From NCBI GenBank assembly GCA_022605405.1, contig JABYQQ010000001.1, positions 3,844,001 through 3,908,000 of the forward strand: DNA of 64,000 nucleotides, read 5' to 3'. Below are positions 31,681-43,054 of the stretch, piece after piece; the stretch's first letter is position 1, and every line of letters starts with the position of its first letter. This stretch comes from Earliella scabrosa. Taxonomy: Eukaryota; Basidiomycota; Agaricomycetes; Polyporales; Polyporaceae. The translations under genes were made by a program, and so were the position numbers. The notes beneath the pieces were generated by a model, which saw nothing but the letters and a program-made list of their open reading frames with translations, did not search any database and was not told the origin of the DNA.

Positions 31681-32613
31681 CTACCAGCCGACGTCTCCGC
31701 CATCGTAGGCTTCGACACGCACCCGGCGCTCGCCCTTGACTTTCTTGAGGCGGTAGCGCTCCAGCTCGTACCGCTCGTAGGATGCAGCGGCGAGGCGCAT
31801 GGCGCGGATATGGTGGGGGCGTGAGTTGGCGGCGGCGGCATGCGCACGCGACTGCCAAATGCACGTTGCGAGGTTGAGACCCGAGACCGGGTGCGGCGTT
31901 CCGTACCAGTACAGGATCAACTATGAACCAGTTAGCGTGAGGGAAACTGCGAGCCAAACGTGCACGAGTACGTACCCCGCCGTTCTGGACCGCTTCTTCA
32001 TGAGCCTTTTTGTCGGCGTCGTAGAGGGCTGTGAGACAAGACATCGTCAGTCGAGGACACACCCATACGCCGACGTAGACTGTGACCACTTACGGCCGCC
32101 GTCGCTCCCGTCGCGACGCTTGCTTCTGAAGGCAACGCAGTACCACTCGCGCTCCTCGTCCTCCGGGAGCTCGAGCTCGTCCCAGTTGAATGCCTCATGG
32201 TAAGGCACAGTGGAATACTCGTCCGTCACAGGGTGGAAGTTGTGCAGAGCACGGTGTAGGGATAGAGACGCGTTGTCGATGGACGGGAGACGAGAGTCCG
32301 TCGACAGAGGGCGCGGTGCGCTCGGGGAAGAAAAGGCCGGCAAGGATAGAGGATAGTTTGGGTGGACTATGCCAGCAGGCAGGGAGGACAGGAGGGGAGG
32401 AAGATAGAGAATCGGCGAATGCGAACGACGGTCGAAGGTGGGTAGGACATGCGGGTCGCGCGGACCCTCGTGCTCAACCTCCGCGGACTTCTCCGCGTCT
32501 TCCGCCTTGTTCTGTTGGACGAGGGCGGATGCGTTAGTGTACGCGACCACGTCATCGTTGGACAGGGCCACAGGGGCGGGTGCGGCAACGGCGACTTCAG
32601 CCATCGGGCTCAT
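31681..32613 (-). CDS. UPF0643 family protein
   Basis: Three exons. Exon 1 (from 32613) has a low-complexity N terminus (MSPMAEVAVAAPAPVAL) followed by PTFDRRSHSPILYLPPLLSSLP and TRLPSIDNASLSLHRALH-type segments. Exon 2 begins PLYDADKKAHEEAVQNGG. Exon 3 begins LILYWYGTPHP and includes GLNLATCIWQSR, then a helical C terminus (YERYELERYRLKK) to the stop at 31681. The YWYGTP and NLATCIW blocks match my memory of the fungal UPF0643 family; its function is unknown. A TATA-like box directly upstream of the in-frame ATG at 32748 argues for the downstream ATG 32613. It is divergent with the complex I subunit gene. Confidence 0.8.
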
Positions 32614-33377
32614 AGGCAGACTTTTAGAACGGTGGACGACGTGACGAGGAGAGATTCCTAAAGCAAAAGCTTGCGAGGAGATGCGTTGGGAGTGCGGGGA
32701 ATGCTGGCACGTCGAGGTGAGGAACCCGACGAAGCCCTGCGGGGTCATTTATATGTGTGTATGTCATACTTGCTGCCAATGAAACGACAAGCACGCCAGC
32801 AGGGGCGGCTGCGTCAAGCGTTTACGGCTCTGAGCCCGTAGGGAAGCGGGCGGCGGACGATGGTGCGAGGTTGTGTAACGAGGTACGGCGATTGCGCGAT
32901 CCCGAGCTCATCCAGTCTGTTTCCGCGATTTTGGCGGGAACATTAGCGCGAACGAAGGAACTGACCACTCACAGCACGCCCAAACCACAGCTGTCTGCAC
33001 GGGACCGAGTGTGGTAGGACTGGAAGGCCCGTCGACCATACCAAGACGTCGACGTCGCGATGTCGGTAGGGCACGAAACCGAGAACGTTGTCAATTGTCA
33101 AACTGTGCCATCATAGATCCTGTGGGCCATGCGATGAGCCGTACGTCGATGCTCTTCGGTGGACAATGAGATGCAGAGGATTGGAGCACGCTCGACCCGA
33201 CGGCTACGGAACGAAGGAAGAGTGAGAAACGGCGTGAAAGTGAATGGCTGGCCATGGTGCACAGGCGCGCGCCATGTGACCGGAGCGGACACAACCGCGT
33301 CTCTTCGGTGTTGAACGTTGATCGCCTTGGACAACAGCCTCTTCGACACTGTCCACCACCGCCTGCTCGCCTCGGTC
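32614..33377. other. Divergent promoter region, UPF0643 / complex I subunit
   Basis: Minus strand carries CACATATAAA near 32748-32757. No separate gene was seen in 764 bp. Confidence 0.5.
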
Positions 33378-34086
33378 ATGGCAACCCGCAAGGTCGCCGA
33401 CCACACTCTCTACCATCTCAGCCCCAAGGGTTTCTGGAAGAAATTCCGTACGTTAGCTCTCTTGGTCGCCATGGTCATGCTCACGTTTCCTCCACCTCGT
33501 AGGGGATGTTGTCGCCGTGAACCCTGAGATTTCGAGTGGTCTTCCAATTGCTGGAGTCCACCGCTACCCGCCTCCTGGCTCGAGGCCGGAGAAGTACTCC
33601 ACCCCTGCAACCAAAGGTGCGTGACGCTATCCCTACCTCGCAGATGCGATTGGTCGGTATGCAACGTTTCACCCCAGCCTCCGACCCTGCGCAAAACCCG
33701 TACTGGAAACGCGATGTCCGACGTGCATACCCCCAACTGTCCGTTGTGACCCAATCTGAGCTGTCCACTCTTCTCATCGACCACGCCAAGGCGCAGCAAG
33801 TGTATGTCTCCCATGCCGACTGCGGACTCGGTGCGAGACTCTGACCAACCTCGTCCTTAGCATTGCGGCTCCTGGCGAGGGCGAGAAGTCGGATGTGCCT
33901 GCGGAGCAGCAAGGTGCCATGGACCTCACTCAAGCTATCGCGACCATCACTTCTGCTCGCAAGGCGTACTCCGAGTCCAAGTTGCCTCCCACTCCCCCTT
34001 TGGCGTTCAAGCGTTGGCGGCCAGAACGCGTCGAGGATGCGCCGCATGACCCACACTCGTATTTCCCCATGATCCTCGTGAAGTAG
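33378..34086 (+). CDS. Complex I accessory subunit, fungal 21-kDa type (NUZM/21.3-kDa)
   Basis: Four exons, about 175 residues. MATRKVADHTLYHLSPKG opens the protein, then FWKKF and RDVVAVNPEISSGLP, HRYPPPGSRPEKYSTP, then ASDPAQNPYWKRDVRRAYP and LSVVTQSELSTLL. The last exon ends YFPMILVK. The NPYWKRD-RR-YP-LSVV block is the hallmark of the fungal 21-kDa accessory subunit of mitochondrial NADH:ubiquinone oxidoreductase. Accessory subunits of this class support assembly or stability and carry no redox centre. Introns are 50-70 nt with consistent phases. The ATG at 33378 agrees with the family's start; an upstream in-frame stretch is less convincing. Confidence 0.85.
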
Positions 34087-34462
34087 AGTAGAGACGGGTG
34101 GGCATGGGCAAATATACATTTACGTTCTCTTGACGCTCCCATGCATGTCTGTTGCTTGTCCTTTGCCTCTCGCTTTCCTCTACGCTGGCCACCCACCTTC
34201 TGCCTTGAGCCATGTGTGCTGAAGCAGAATCGACATTGACGAAGGACCATGCCTCGCTGGTATGTATGTATGCCGTGGGAAGATGCACAACCGCGCCTTG
34301 TCGCTTCGTCGGATCCATTCCATTCACGCTCATCTCCATACACTCTCCCAGTCTCGACAACCCTGACGCTTCAGAACTTCTCTCCTACTCCAACTTTCGT
34401 TCATTTCTCGCTGCTCCGATCAATAGCCACCATCCTAGTCCCCTGTCTCACTTGCAACATCC
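34087..34462. other. Spacer complex I subunit / Cus2-like gene
   Basis: Pyrimidine-rich promoter DNA of the downstream gene. No coding signal was seen. Confidence 0.5.
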
Positions 34463-36005
34463 ATGTCTACGTCAGAGGACGGAGCGCCTCCCGCAGCACT
34501 CGCGAGCGGGTCCTCCGCTGAAGCCCAAGCCGCCGCGTTCGCGGACGATCCACGCGTGCATTTCGACCGGCAGGCCGGAACGTGGCGATTCGAGCAGGAC
34601 GACGGGACCGAGCTCGAGTATGACGGCGCAAAGGGCGCATGGGTTCCAGTGGTGAGTACGCTAGACTCCAGCCCATGTCTCCGAAGTAGCTGCACATGCA
34701 TCATCGCCGCTCCGACCTACCTCTGACCTTTCGTGCTCATCCAGCTCGACGAGGACCTCGTGAAGGCCCAGCAGGCCGCTTACTCGGTCGCGGGTGTGGA
34801 TGAAGAGGTGAGTCCGCTTCCGGCAGCGCCGTCTTCCCGTTCCTTCCAATCAACGCGCCCCAGGCCCCTGCCGCCCCGGTGCTCAAACGCATCAACAAGA
34901 AGCGCAAGGAGCCCACAGACGGCCCCGTCGTCGTTTCGGGGCCCAAGCGCGGCAAGTCCTCCAACCACGGCGCCTCGACCTCCGCCGCCCCCGAGCGCAA
35001 GCCCAAAAACACGGCGGTGTACATCACGGGCCTGCCCTCGGACACGGACGCGGACGAGCTCGCGGCGCGCTTCGGCAAGTTCGGGCTGATCGAGGAGGAC
35101 GACGGGGGGTACCCGAAGGTGAAGCTGTACGCGCGCGACGACGGGAGCTTCTCGGGGGACGCGCTCGTCGTGTACTTCAAGGAGGAGTCCGTCGACCTCG
35201 CCGTGACGATGCTCGACGACGCGGAGCTCCGGCCGGGCGACGCGGGCACGCGGATGCGCGTCCAGCGGGCCGAGTTCTCGCACAAGCATGAGAAGGGTAC
35301 CGAGGGCGGCGCGGGGGGGAGCAAGCCGAGGAAGACGGTGGAGGACAAGAAGAGGGCGACGAGGAGGATCGGGAAGATGCAGAAGTGCGTATGGTATGCT
35401 CATGCCTGCGTGATCCTGCGACTGACGCATCCGTGGCTGACAGGAAACTGGGTGAATGGGACGATGAGGACGGGTTCGGGCCGTCGATCACGGAAGAAGA
35501 CAAGGCCAATGCCATGAATAAGCACGGAAGGGTGGTTGTTCTCAAACACATGTTCACACTGAAAGAGTTGGAAGAGGACAAGTCACTGCTCCTCGATCTG
35601 AAGGAGGATGTGCGAGAGGAGTGCTCGATGCTGGGAGAAGTCACAAATGTTGTATTATATGACGTGAGTGTCGTTCAGCCCCTGGTCCGCATATCTGCTA
35701 ACAACTGGAATAGGCGGAGCCAGAAGGCATCATGACTGTAAAATTCAAAGACGCTCTAAGTGCCCAAGCATGCGTAATTGTGAGTTCCATATCTCAGTTC
35801 TCGGTCGAGGCTGTTCTCACCTTCCCAACGCCGACCGCAGAAAATGAATGGGAGGTTCTTCGCTGGGCGACGAATAGAAGCTTCCCTCTATGCTGGCCGG
35901 CAACGGTTCCGTCGCACTGGTCAGGATAACTTCGGTGATAACGACCAGGACGAGAAGCAGCGTCTCGACGATTTCGCGCAGTGGCTAATGGCCGAGGGCG
36001 AGTGA
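34463..36005 (+). CDS. CUS2: Cus2/Tat-SF1-type U2 snRNP splicing factor
   Basis: Six-exon gene, about 400 residues. N terminus: a WW-like segment (GTWRFEQDDGTELEYD ... GAWVPVLDED). RRM1 follows about residue 110 (NTAVYITGLPSDTDADEL ... DALVVYFKEES). A basic linker (KKRATRRIGKMQKK) leads to a C-terminal U2AF-homology-like RRM: GRVVVLKHMFTLKELEED, EGIMTVKFKDALSAQAC, NGRFFAGRRIEASLY, with the Arg-x-Phe loop typical of UHM domains that bind SF3b1-type ligands. The tail is acidic (DNFGDNDQDEKQ). This order fits yeast Cus2 and human HTATSF1, which act on U2 snRNA folding and prespliceosome assembly in the nucleus. All introns keep the frame. Confidence 0.9.
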
Positions 36006-36174
36006 ACATGTCCGTCTCCGTTGTAACTTAGTCTAGTATCTACGTGTATATCATGCTGCAGCAAGGGCCGAGCACCGTGAGGTGAAGATGTACATGGGCG
36101 TGAATCAACAAGACGATAGCGAAAAACACTGAGAGCATGTGGAAAGAACAAGGCGGAAGACGGCGACCAACACT

Positions 36175-39100
36175 CTACCAACACGAGCAGAGCGGCTTGG
36201 CGTCGACCGTCTCCAAACGCTGCAGAGTATCAAACGTCAGCATAGCACACTGGACAGACCGCAGCCAGTGCGTGCATGGATGCGAGATACCCACCTCAAC
36301 GATCATCGTGCGCGTCTTCGGGCTGTCCACCGACTCGCCCTGCATCCACTCCAAGCTCGGCCGCTCCTCGCGCGGCTGGTTCTGGTAGCTCCCAAAGCGC
36401 GTGTGCAACGTCGAGTGCGGCGCTTCGATCTGGCTCGTGCTCTTCGACATCGCCACCAGGTCCTCCTCCGCAAACGACATCGCGAGCGCATCGTAGCCCT
36501 CCCCATCTTCGCCCTCTGGCACGGCCGGGAGGCGCTCGGTCCCGGCCGAGGGAGACAGCAAGTTCCCGCCCTCTCCCGAAGGCTCGCGAGAGATCGGTGG
36601 CGAGCTGAACGTCGTCTGCATTGGCGGTGCTGAGGATGGGATCTGAATCCGAGGCCGGCTGGACGACGACGATTCGCCCACGTCCACTTCCTCATCATCA
36701 TCGTCAATGACGTTGTCCTCGACGCCAAGGCGCTTGAGCCCTGCCTCCACGGCGTCCAAACGTTCCATATGCTCGAGCACGGTGACGCCGGTCGTCGCTG
36801 GGTGGACGCGCTGGAACTTCGCGGAGAAGGAGACGGGGCGCGAGATGCCGGTCATATCGGTGGACATGCGCCGGATGGGCGGAGGGAAGCCAGATATGCT
36901 CTGGCTGCGCGTCCGACGAGGCTGGGTCGGTAGTGGCATGGACGCGATGGAGGCGTGGGGGGAGATGGGAGGCACTTGGGTGGAATGTGATGATGACCCG
37001 TTACTGAGCTCGGGGAGCATGTCTTCGGTAACTGGGATTTCGTCATCCCAAACAAGGACCTTAGTTCGTCGTGTCAACTCCAGGGGACCTACGATATGTC
37101 AGCCTTCGACCTGAGCCTAGTACACGGGTGTATTCACCTTCGTCCTATGGGACAAACCATGAGTATACCTCTAGACAGCACAAGATTCGCGACTTACCGC
37201 ATGTCTTAACGACTGAACAATGTTCCACGCCTGACCTTTGATCACTGCAAGCTGCCGCTGTAAAGATGGGTGAGTACGTTATGATGGCAGTCATACGCGT
37301 GCACAACGTACCCGGAACATCTTGGGATGGAAGTCAGGATCAACTGCGAACAACTTCCTCAACTCAAACGTCGTCTCCGCCCACCACTCCTTAGACGTGA
37401 GCAACGGTAGGAAGTGATCACGGGTTTTCTGACTGAACGGACGCCCGATGATGGTGACCGGGAGATACAACCACCCATAGGTATATGAACGCCATCCTTT
37501 GGGATGCTCATGTGGGAAGGAGAGGGAGTTGTCTATGGCGGCGATGTGTATGTGCGGCTGTTTTGTGTAAGGGAGGTTGGAGGTGGCATAGTTCTGCGAG
37601 TACAGTGGTGGTGTAGAGGTACCACCAATGATGGTATTCCCGCTTCCGACCGTTTCCGTTCGCCGTAGCTCAGTCATCATGGGCATCTCTGGTCGTGATG
37701 TTCGTGAAGGAGCAACGTCTACAAGCGATTTTGAGTGGTCGCCTTCGCAGTACTTGATCATGTAGTTGTCTGCTCCTCGGTCCGTGTTGAGCATGAGGTA
37801 GTCTGAAGTGGTCTATGAGTACGGTGTGACAAGTTCGTTCGTTCGGCTCACCAAGAATGACCAATCTGCGGGACCGGAACGTCAATGAGGTCCTACGCGA
37901 GCAACAGTCAAACTCACTTCTCCAATTCTTCGCGGAAGTTGTCTTGTAGTGCGGGCGTCCAGTAAAAGGGTTCGCCAGAACGACTTTCGGACCTGTCGTA
38001 TAGCATACGAGAGTCTCCATCGTCATCGTCATCGTACATATCTTCCTCCGCCCCGGTCTTTCCGCAGACGACCTTCACTGCAGCAAGGAATTTCTTGTTA
38101 ACGCTGCCCTTCCTATGACTGTCGTCGTCAAAGGTATCAGCGATTGCGCGACCGGGCCAAGGATGCTTGCGAAGGAAGTCGGAAGCATCTGGTCATGAGT
38201 CAACACCATCGAATCTCAGCACGTAAATGCGATGAGCATGGACCTGTGTAGCCATGGAGGAAGAACTGCATACTCCCGATCTTCTCGGGCAAGGGCTTGC
38301 CTTTCTTCGCCGCATTCCTGTCTAGCCAATCGTAGAAGAAAGCCTGGACGCGTTTTCAGTACTGAAGATCATCCCTAAACAATTGGCATGGAGTACCTGG
38401 CTAGATAATGAAACGAGCTGCGTTCTTGGGACGATATTCAGGTTCAGACGCTCATCAAGTAGTGACGCAGCAGCTTCGGAGATGTAACTGCGCGGGGATG
38501 AACACAAGGTCATCCTACGACAATAGGCCTGGACGTACCTGAGGTTGGGAATGAGACATGCGCGCCCAAAGGGGATTATCCAACGGAATTGTCTGTGCAA
38601 CCATTTGGTAGTCTGGTCCTGGGTGAGCAACCATGGTAATGGCATTTGAGTATGACAACCAGACCTTGGGATTGAGACGTCCGTATGGCTCTTCATCTTT
38701 GGGCTTGAACACGCTAGGAGGACATGAGGTTCGCACTTAGAATGAGAACCATGTGACGCACGCAACGGTTTGAACACGACCATCAACCTTCGCACGTGCG
38801 AAGTATGACCCAGAAGACCCCTTGGTGATCATCTTTGGGTGAATACCTTCTGCAATCGCGTCGCGGACTGCTTGCACATATCTTGTGCTATTAGTCAGAG
38901 CGATACATGGGTCATGCATTGCAGGACTCACGTCTCGAAGTCGGCTGCAGTCATAGGTGGCTTATGGTCGAGAGTCTTGACCTATGTGCAACGTGAACAG
39001 TTACGACGCCGGAGTAGTCGGGCGTGACACAAAAAGAACTCACAGGTCCCGTATGGACGATGCTGGCGACGTACTGAGGCTCGAACACGCTGTGCCATAT

Positions 39101-39381
39101 TGCCTTCTTGGAGTTGTCCTCGACCTTCTTCTTCCGCTTCACCTTCTGTGCTATTGACTCCGTCCATCTCGACCTCTCTCAGGTGGACGCTCGCGCAACG
39201 ACACTCGTTGGAACACACACCTCTTGAATGCAGTGTCCAATTTGCTCAAATCAATGTGAACGGGCCTCTGTGCCCTGCGTAGGCCGCGTGTCTGCTGCGG
39301 CGCCAGTCCCTCCGAGACATCCTCCTCCTCGTCCTCCACGCTCTGGGCCAGGGGCTGGTATTCTGAGCGGTTTGGCGGCAT
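36175..39381 (-). CDS. LSB6: Type II phosphatidylinositol 4-kinase (Lsb6 type)
   Basis: Large multi-exon gene starting at ATG 39381 (MPPNRSEYQPLAQSVEDEEE). Catalytic landmarks in order: P-loop-like KGSSGSYFARAKVDG; FKPKDEEPYG with the ATP-binding Lys; FGRACLIPNL followed by YISEAAASLLDE; LNTDRGADNYMIKY (catalytic DRG-DN); IAAIDNSLSFPHEHP (metal-binding Asp); GWRSYTYGWLYLP. It phosphorylates phosphatidylinositol to PI4P on endosomal and vacuolar membranes. The palmitoylated CCPCC of animal enzymes is absent; the equivalent region reads RQFRWIIPFGR. A long Ser/Pro/Glu-rich regulatory region follows the kinase domain (RTRSQSISGFPPP), and the last exon ends PLCSCW, two cysteines that might be lipidated (inference). 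The end at 36175 depends on a small last exon after an acceptor near 36220. Confidence 0.9.
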
Positions 39382-40913
39382 GAAGGATACCAAGCACGGA
39401 GATAGAGAGGCGACGGAGACGAAGAAGGGAGGACAAGTCGAGGATGCGGAACCGGAGCGACGGAGACGGGAGCGTGCCACGCAGGGAGAAACGTACAACA
39501 CGGTACAAGCGCTGCACAGCTCTGTGTCTCATCCAATTTGGCAAGTATCTATCCAACTCTGGCAAGTCCTGTTTTCGAGTACTGTACCCTTCCTCGAGGC
39601 TTCACTACCGTTCTACTTCGTCTAGTTGCAAGCCTCTGAGAGAATAGCAGTTGATGGAATATTCTTGGACTGCATGAAGCACCATCATCATGCCTAGGTG
39701 TACCATGCCAGTGACGACGGCGGGCACGGAGCAGCGGCGGACAGCCGCATCGAGGCGGGATCTTGCCTATGCATCCATACAGCATATCATGTCGGCGGCC
39801 AAAAATATGCACCTCTTCCTCGCATCATACGCGCGGTGGCAGATCGGTCGAAAGTGAACGGCGGCGGGGGCGGCGCCTGGCCATCTGCCACAAGGGAGCT
39901 CTTGCTGTCACCCTCAGGCTCCGTCGACGGTCGGATGATGGAACACGGAGCACCGTTCCATAGGAAAGCCGTGCATGACGGATTAGTGGGTCCCTCAACG
40001 TCTCGTAAGCTGGAATTCCACGGATTAAGTCGCACGGCCCACGTTGCTACTCCAGAACCGTCCCTTTCGTACTTCGCAGTTATGGTTCAGTAAATACTGC
40101 AGATCCTTACGTGTCACCTTTCATTAACCATTGCGAGGGTCAAGTTCGAACACTCCTCATCCTCCATGTTCAGGAACTCCGCGCTCCGCGCGCAGTGGGA
40201 GATTACGACAGCACGTGACCTTGGCGGTGTTCTCCTGTCCAACAGATCGCCAAGCGCTCGTGTTCCCAGTCATCCACCACAAAATCCTCCGCTTGCGAGT
40301 GGCCAAACTATTCGGAATTGATGGTGGGCACTGTCGCGCGCGTGTGCGATGCCGTGTTGCCTATCTGACTTCTCACCGATATGTAGCAACCGCTATTGGT
40401 GGCCGCAGGGAGTCTCATGTTCCGAACACCTCAATTCCGAATTCGCTAGCGGCTGACGTTCCAGCTCCGGTCCCAATCCCCTGACGAGGATTCATCGTCG
40501 TGGACAGCTCATGGAGTCGGACCAGCACGGATAGCCTTCATATAGGCCATGCCCGCGCAGCTCTGACGACTTTCCGCCTTTTCCCCTTCCTTCTGGCCTC
40601 TTGTCCGCTCGTCTGGGCTTGTACTCGCCCGCAATGCCGCTCCTACTGCCTGTTCACGCTTGGAAGAGTTGGAGAGAACGTATTCGGTGAGCTCTTGGCA
40701 TTCCCCCGGTCTTCTATTGCCACACAGCGGTAGGGGGTGAGAGCAGGGGTGGAGAAGCGACTGTACTTGAGCGCTTAGCCAGCCGGAAGCGAGGAGGAGT
40801 GGCTGGTGGATGCTCCAGATGTCTTGCAGCTCCATCCCCATCTACCTAAAGGCTCCCCTTCTGAGCATCGGGAAGTCTCGGCGAACATAATGCTGACAAT
40901 ATGCGATCTACAG
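39382..40913. other. Gene-poor spacer PI 4-kinase / TDT-1
   Basis: About 1.5 kb with scattered short frames and no recognisable product. The first exon of the downstream transporter should lie near its 3' end. A candidate starts near 40812 (MLQMSCSSIP), but it needs a 39-nt intron with a weak donor. Confidence 0.45.
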
Positions 40914-42660
40914 GCATTTCACTTGGGCCTGGCATGCTGTGATCATGGGCACGGGCGTGGTCTCTGCCCTACTACACAACCTCCCCTATCACAGCGATAG
41001 CGTGGCGCTCAAGATTGCTTCCCTTGCTATCTTTCTACTCAACCTCGTTCTATTTACTTTCGTTTGCACGTGCACAATCCTCCGATATACAATGTTCCCC
41101 GAGGTAAGTCATCATTCCTGCAATCTCCTCGCATTGTCCCCCCATCCGCCGCGGACGGGCATCCGCCTCCGGTCGTCCAACTTTGAGCGGGGATGTGCTG
41201 TTCCAGTCTCAGGATGTCGACGAAAGCTTCGAATCCTAGACTGGACGGCACAACCCTACAATCATCGTGAGCAGGCCGCCGCCGATTGCAAGCTTCATTT
41301 TCGCATTTGGCGGGTATGGGTCGGCCAGCGTGATTGTGATTTCGACAGTGGTGACATGAACTCGACCCTGACTACACCGGGAAGGGTTGAATTCCACGGG
41401 GAATTGTTCTCAGTTCGTCCCGCGTATCCTTTCGGCAGGGGAACGACCTCTGCATGGTTATACACGAACATGGTACATGACGCTAACACTTACATTCTTA
41501 GATCTGGTCCTTGATGATCAGACACCCAGCACAGAGTCTCTTCGTGGGCTGCTTCCCCATGGGAGCCGCTACCTTGATCAACTCTGCTTTGGTATGTCTG
41601 GCCAGTTCCTAGCCCGTTGAATACGCACTAATCTTCGTGTGCAGAATCTGAATCAGGACTGGGGTTTCGGTGGAGAAGGGCTCCTTTGGGCTCTCTGGGG
41701 ATTCTGGTGGCTGGACTCCGCTATATCCTATCTCTGCGCCTTCGGCATGCTCTACGCCATGTACGTCCCTGCAGTCCCTGACATACTGAGGCCGTCGTAC
41801 TGACCGTACCCAGGATCACTCGGCAAGACCACTCGCTTCAGAAGATGACCGCCGTCTGGCTACTGCCAGTGGTCACCCTCATTGTCGCGTCGTCCTCCGG
41901 TGGTCTCCTCTCCAACGCGTTCATGCCAATATCGACGACGATCGCGCTGCTCACCTCCGCCTTCTCCTTCACCATGGTGCTCATCGGTCTGAGCTTCGCG
42001 CTCATGATGATCACCGTGTACCTCCTGCGTCTCGTCACGAGCGGCCCGCCCGACCCCGCCCTCATCCTCTCCGCGTTCATCACGCTCGGCCCGCTCGGTC
42101 AAGGCGGCTTCTCGCTCCTCGTCAACGGCCAGGACCTCTCTGAGCTCCTGCCGCTGCACATGGGCGACCAGTTCCCGACGATCGAGCTCGCCGGCCAGAT
42201 GATCTTCGCGGGGTGCTTCCTCGGAGCGTACGCGCTGTTCTCGATGGGCGTGGCGTGGATCATACTCGCGGTGATATCGATCTGGCACGTCCGTGCGAGC
42301 AGCCAGATTCCGTTTTCTATGGCGTACTGGGGCCTTATTTTCCCGAACGGTGTGTTCGCCTTGCTGTGCGTGCAGCTCGCGAAGGTGCTCGACAGCCCGG
42401 TGTTCCGGGTGATAGGCACCACTTGGACCGGTACGTTCAGCGTCTTCGGTCCACTTTTCTGTCATTGACTGTTTCTGCTAGCTGTGGTGTTCATCCTATG
42501 GCTCACCGTGTTCGTCCGGAGCATTCCCTCGTTCATCGACGGCTCGATGTTCAAGGCGCCGTACGTGCCCGACGAGGTCGTCCCGCCGAAGAGCCAGCCC
42601 GAGGACGCGGAGAAAGGACTTGGTAGCCAGGCCACCTCCTCGTCCACAGTAGCACTCTGA
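40914..42660 (+). CDS. TDT/SSU1-family membrane transporter (copy TDT-1), 5' exon unresolved
   Basis: Multi-spanning membrane protein of the tellurite-resistance/dicarboxylate transporter (SLAC1-like) family, fungal SSU1 branch; characterised members export sulfite. First supported exon: HFTWAWHAVIMGTGVV ... RYTMFPE (40914-41103). An unusually long intron (about 41104-41501) precedes IWSLMIRHPAQSLF ... LINSAL. Then come NLNQDWGFGGEG ... YAM, a long exon from ITRQDHSLQKMTAVWLLP to about 42431, and a last exon (AVVFILWLTVFVRSIP) ending at 42660. About ten hydrophobic segments are visible. Family markers are FT-AW, MGTG, TAVWLLPVVTLIVASSSGG and LGPLGQGG. It is convergent with its paralogue TDT-2, which lacks the long intron. 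Substrate is inferred from the family only. Confidence 0.87.
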
Positions 42661-43054
42661 CGTGTTGCATTGCGCGCCGTCGCTTCCCCCCCTTAGATTG
42701 CATACGCACGCGAATCACCTCCATCCCTCCAAGAGTCCCCATCCGTCCTGTGACGCCCCTAGATATCGACTGTATCATACACATCTGCACACGGTAGACC
42801 TGGTGTTGTTGTGCGTGTGGACCCGTCTGTCTCTACCGCGAGGACTGTCTGTCTCTACCGTGCATCGCCGTGGACGGAGTCCCGGCCCTCGGACCCTATA
42901 GTCGGGCGTAGTGCATGTACCCTGGCATTATATATTATTGTGTTCGTAATCTGGCTGTAATATAGTCTTCTTCCTTATCTTCTTCCCCTTGGTCCCTCCG
43001 CGACGACTCCGCGAGCTCGCTTGATACGCTATCACCAACTCCGCCATGCTTCTC
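42661..43054. other. Convergent spacer TDT-1 / TDT-2
   Basis: Shared 3' flank of two convergent transporter genes. The left edge of the large duplication falls inside it at 43026. Confidence 0.55.

Noticed and set aside
32614..32748. Upstream ATG (32748) as start of the UPF0643 gene
   Set aside because: A TATA-like sequence sits directly upstream of it, so it probably lies at or before the transcript start.
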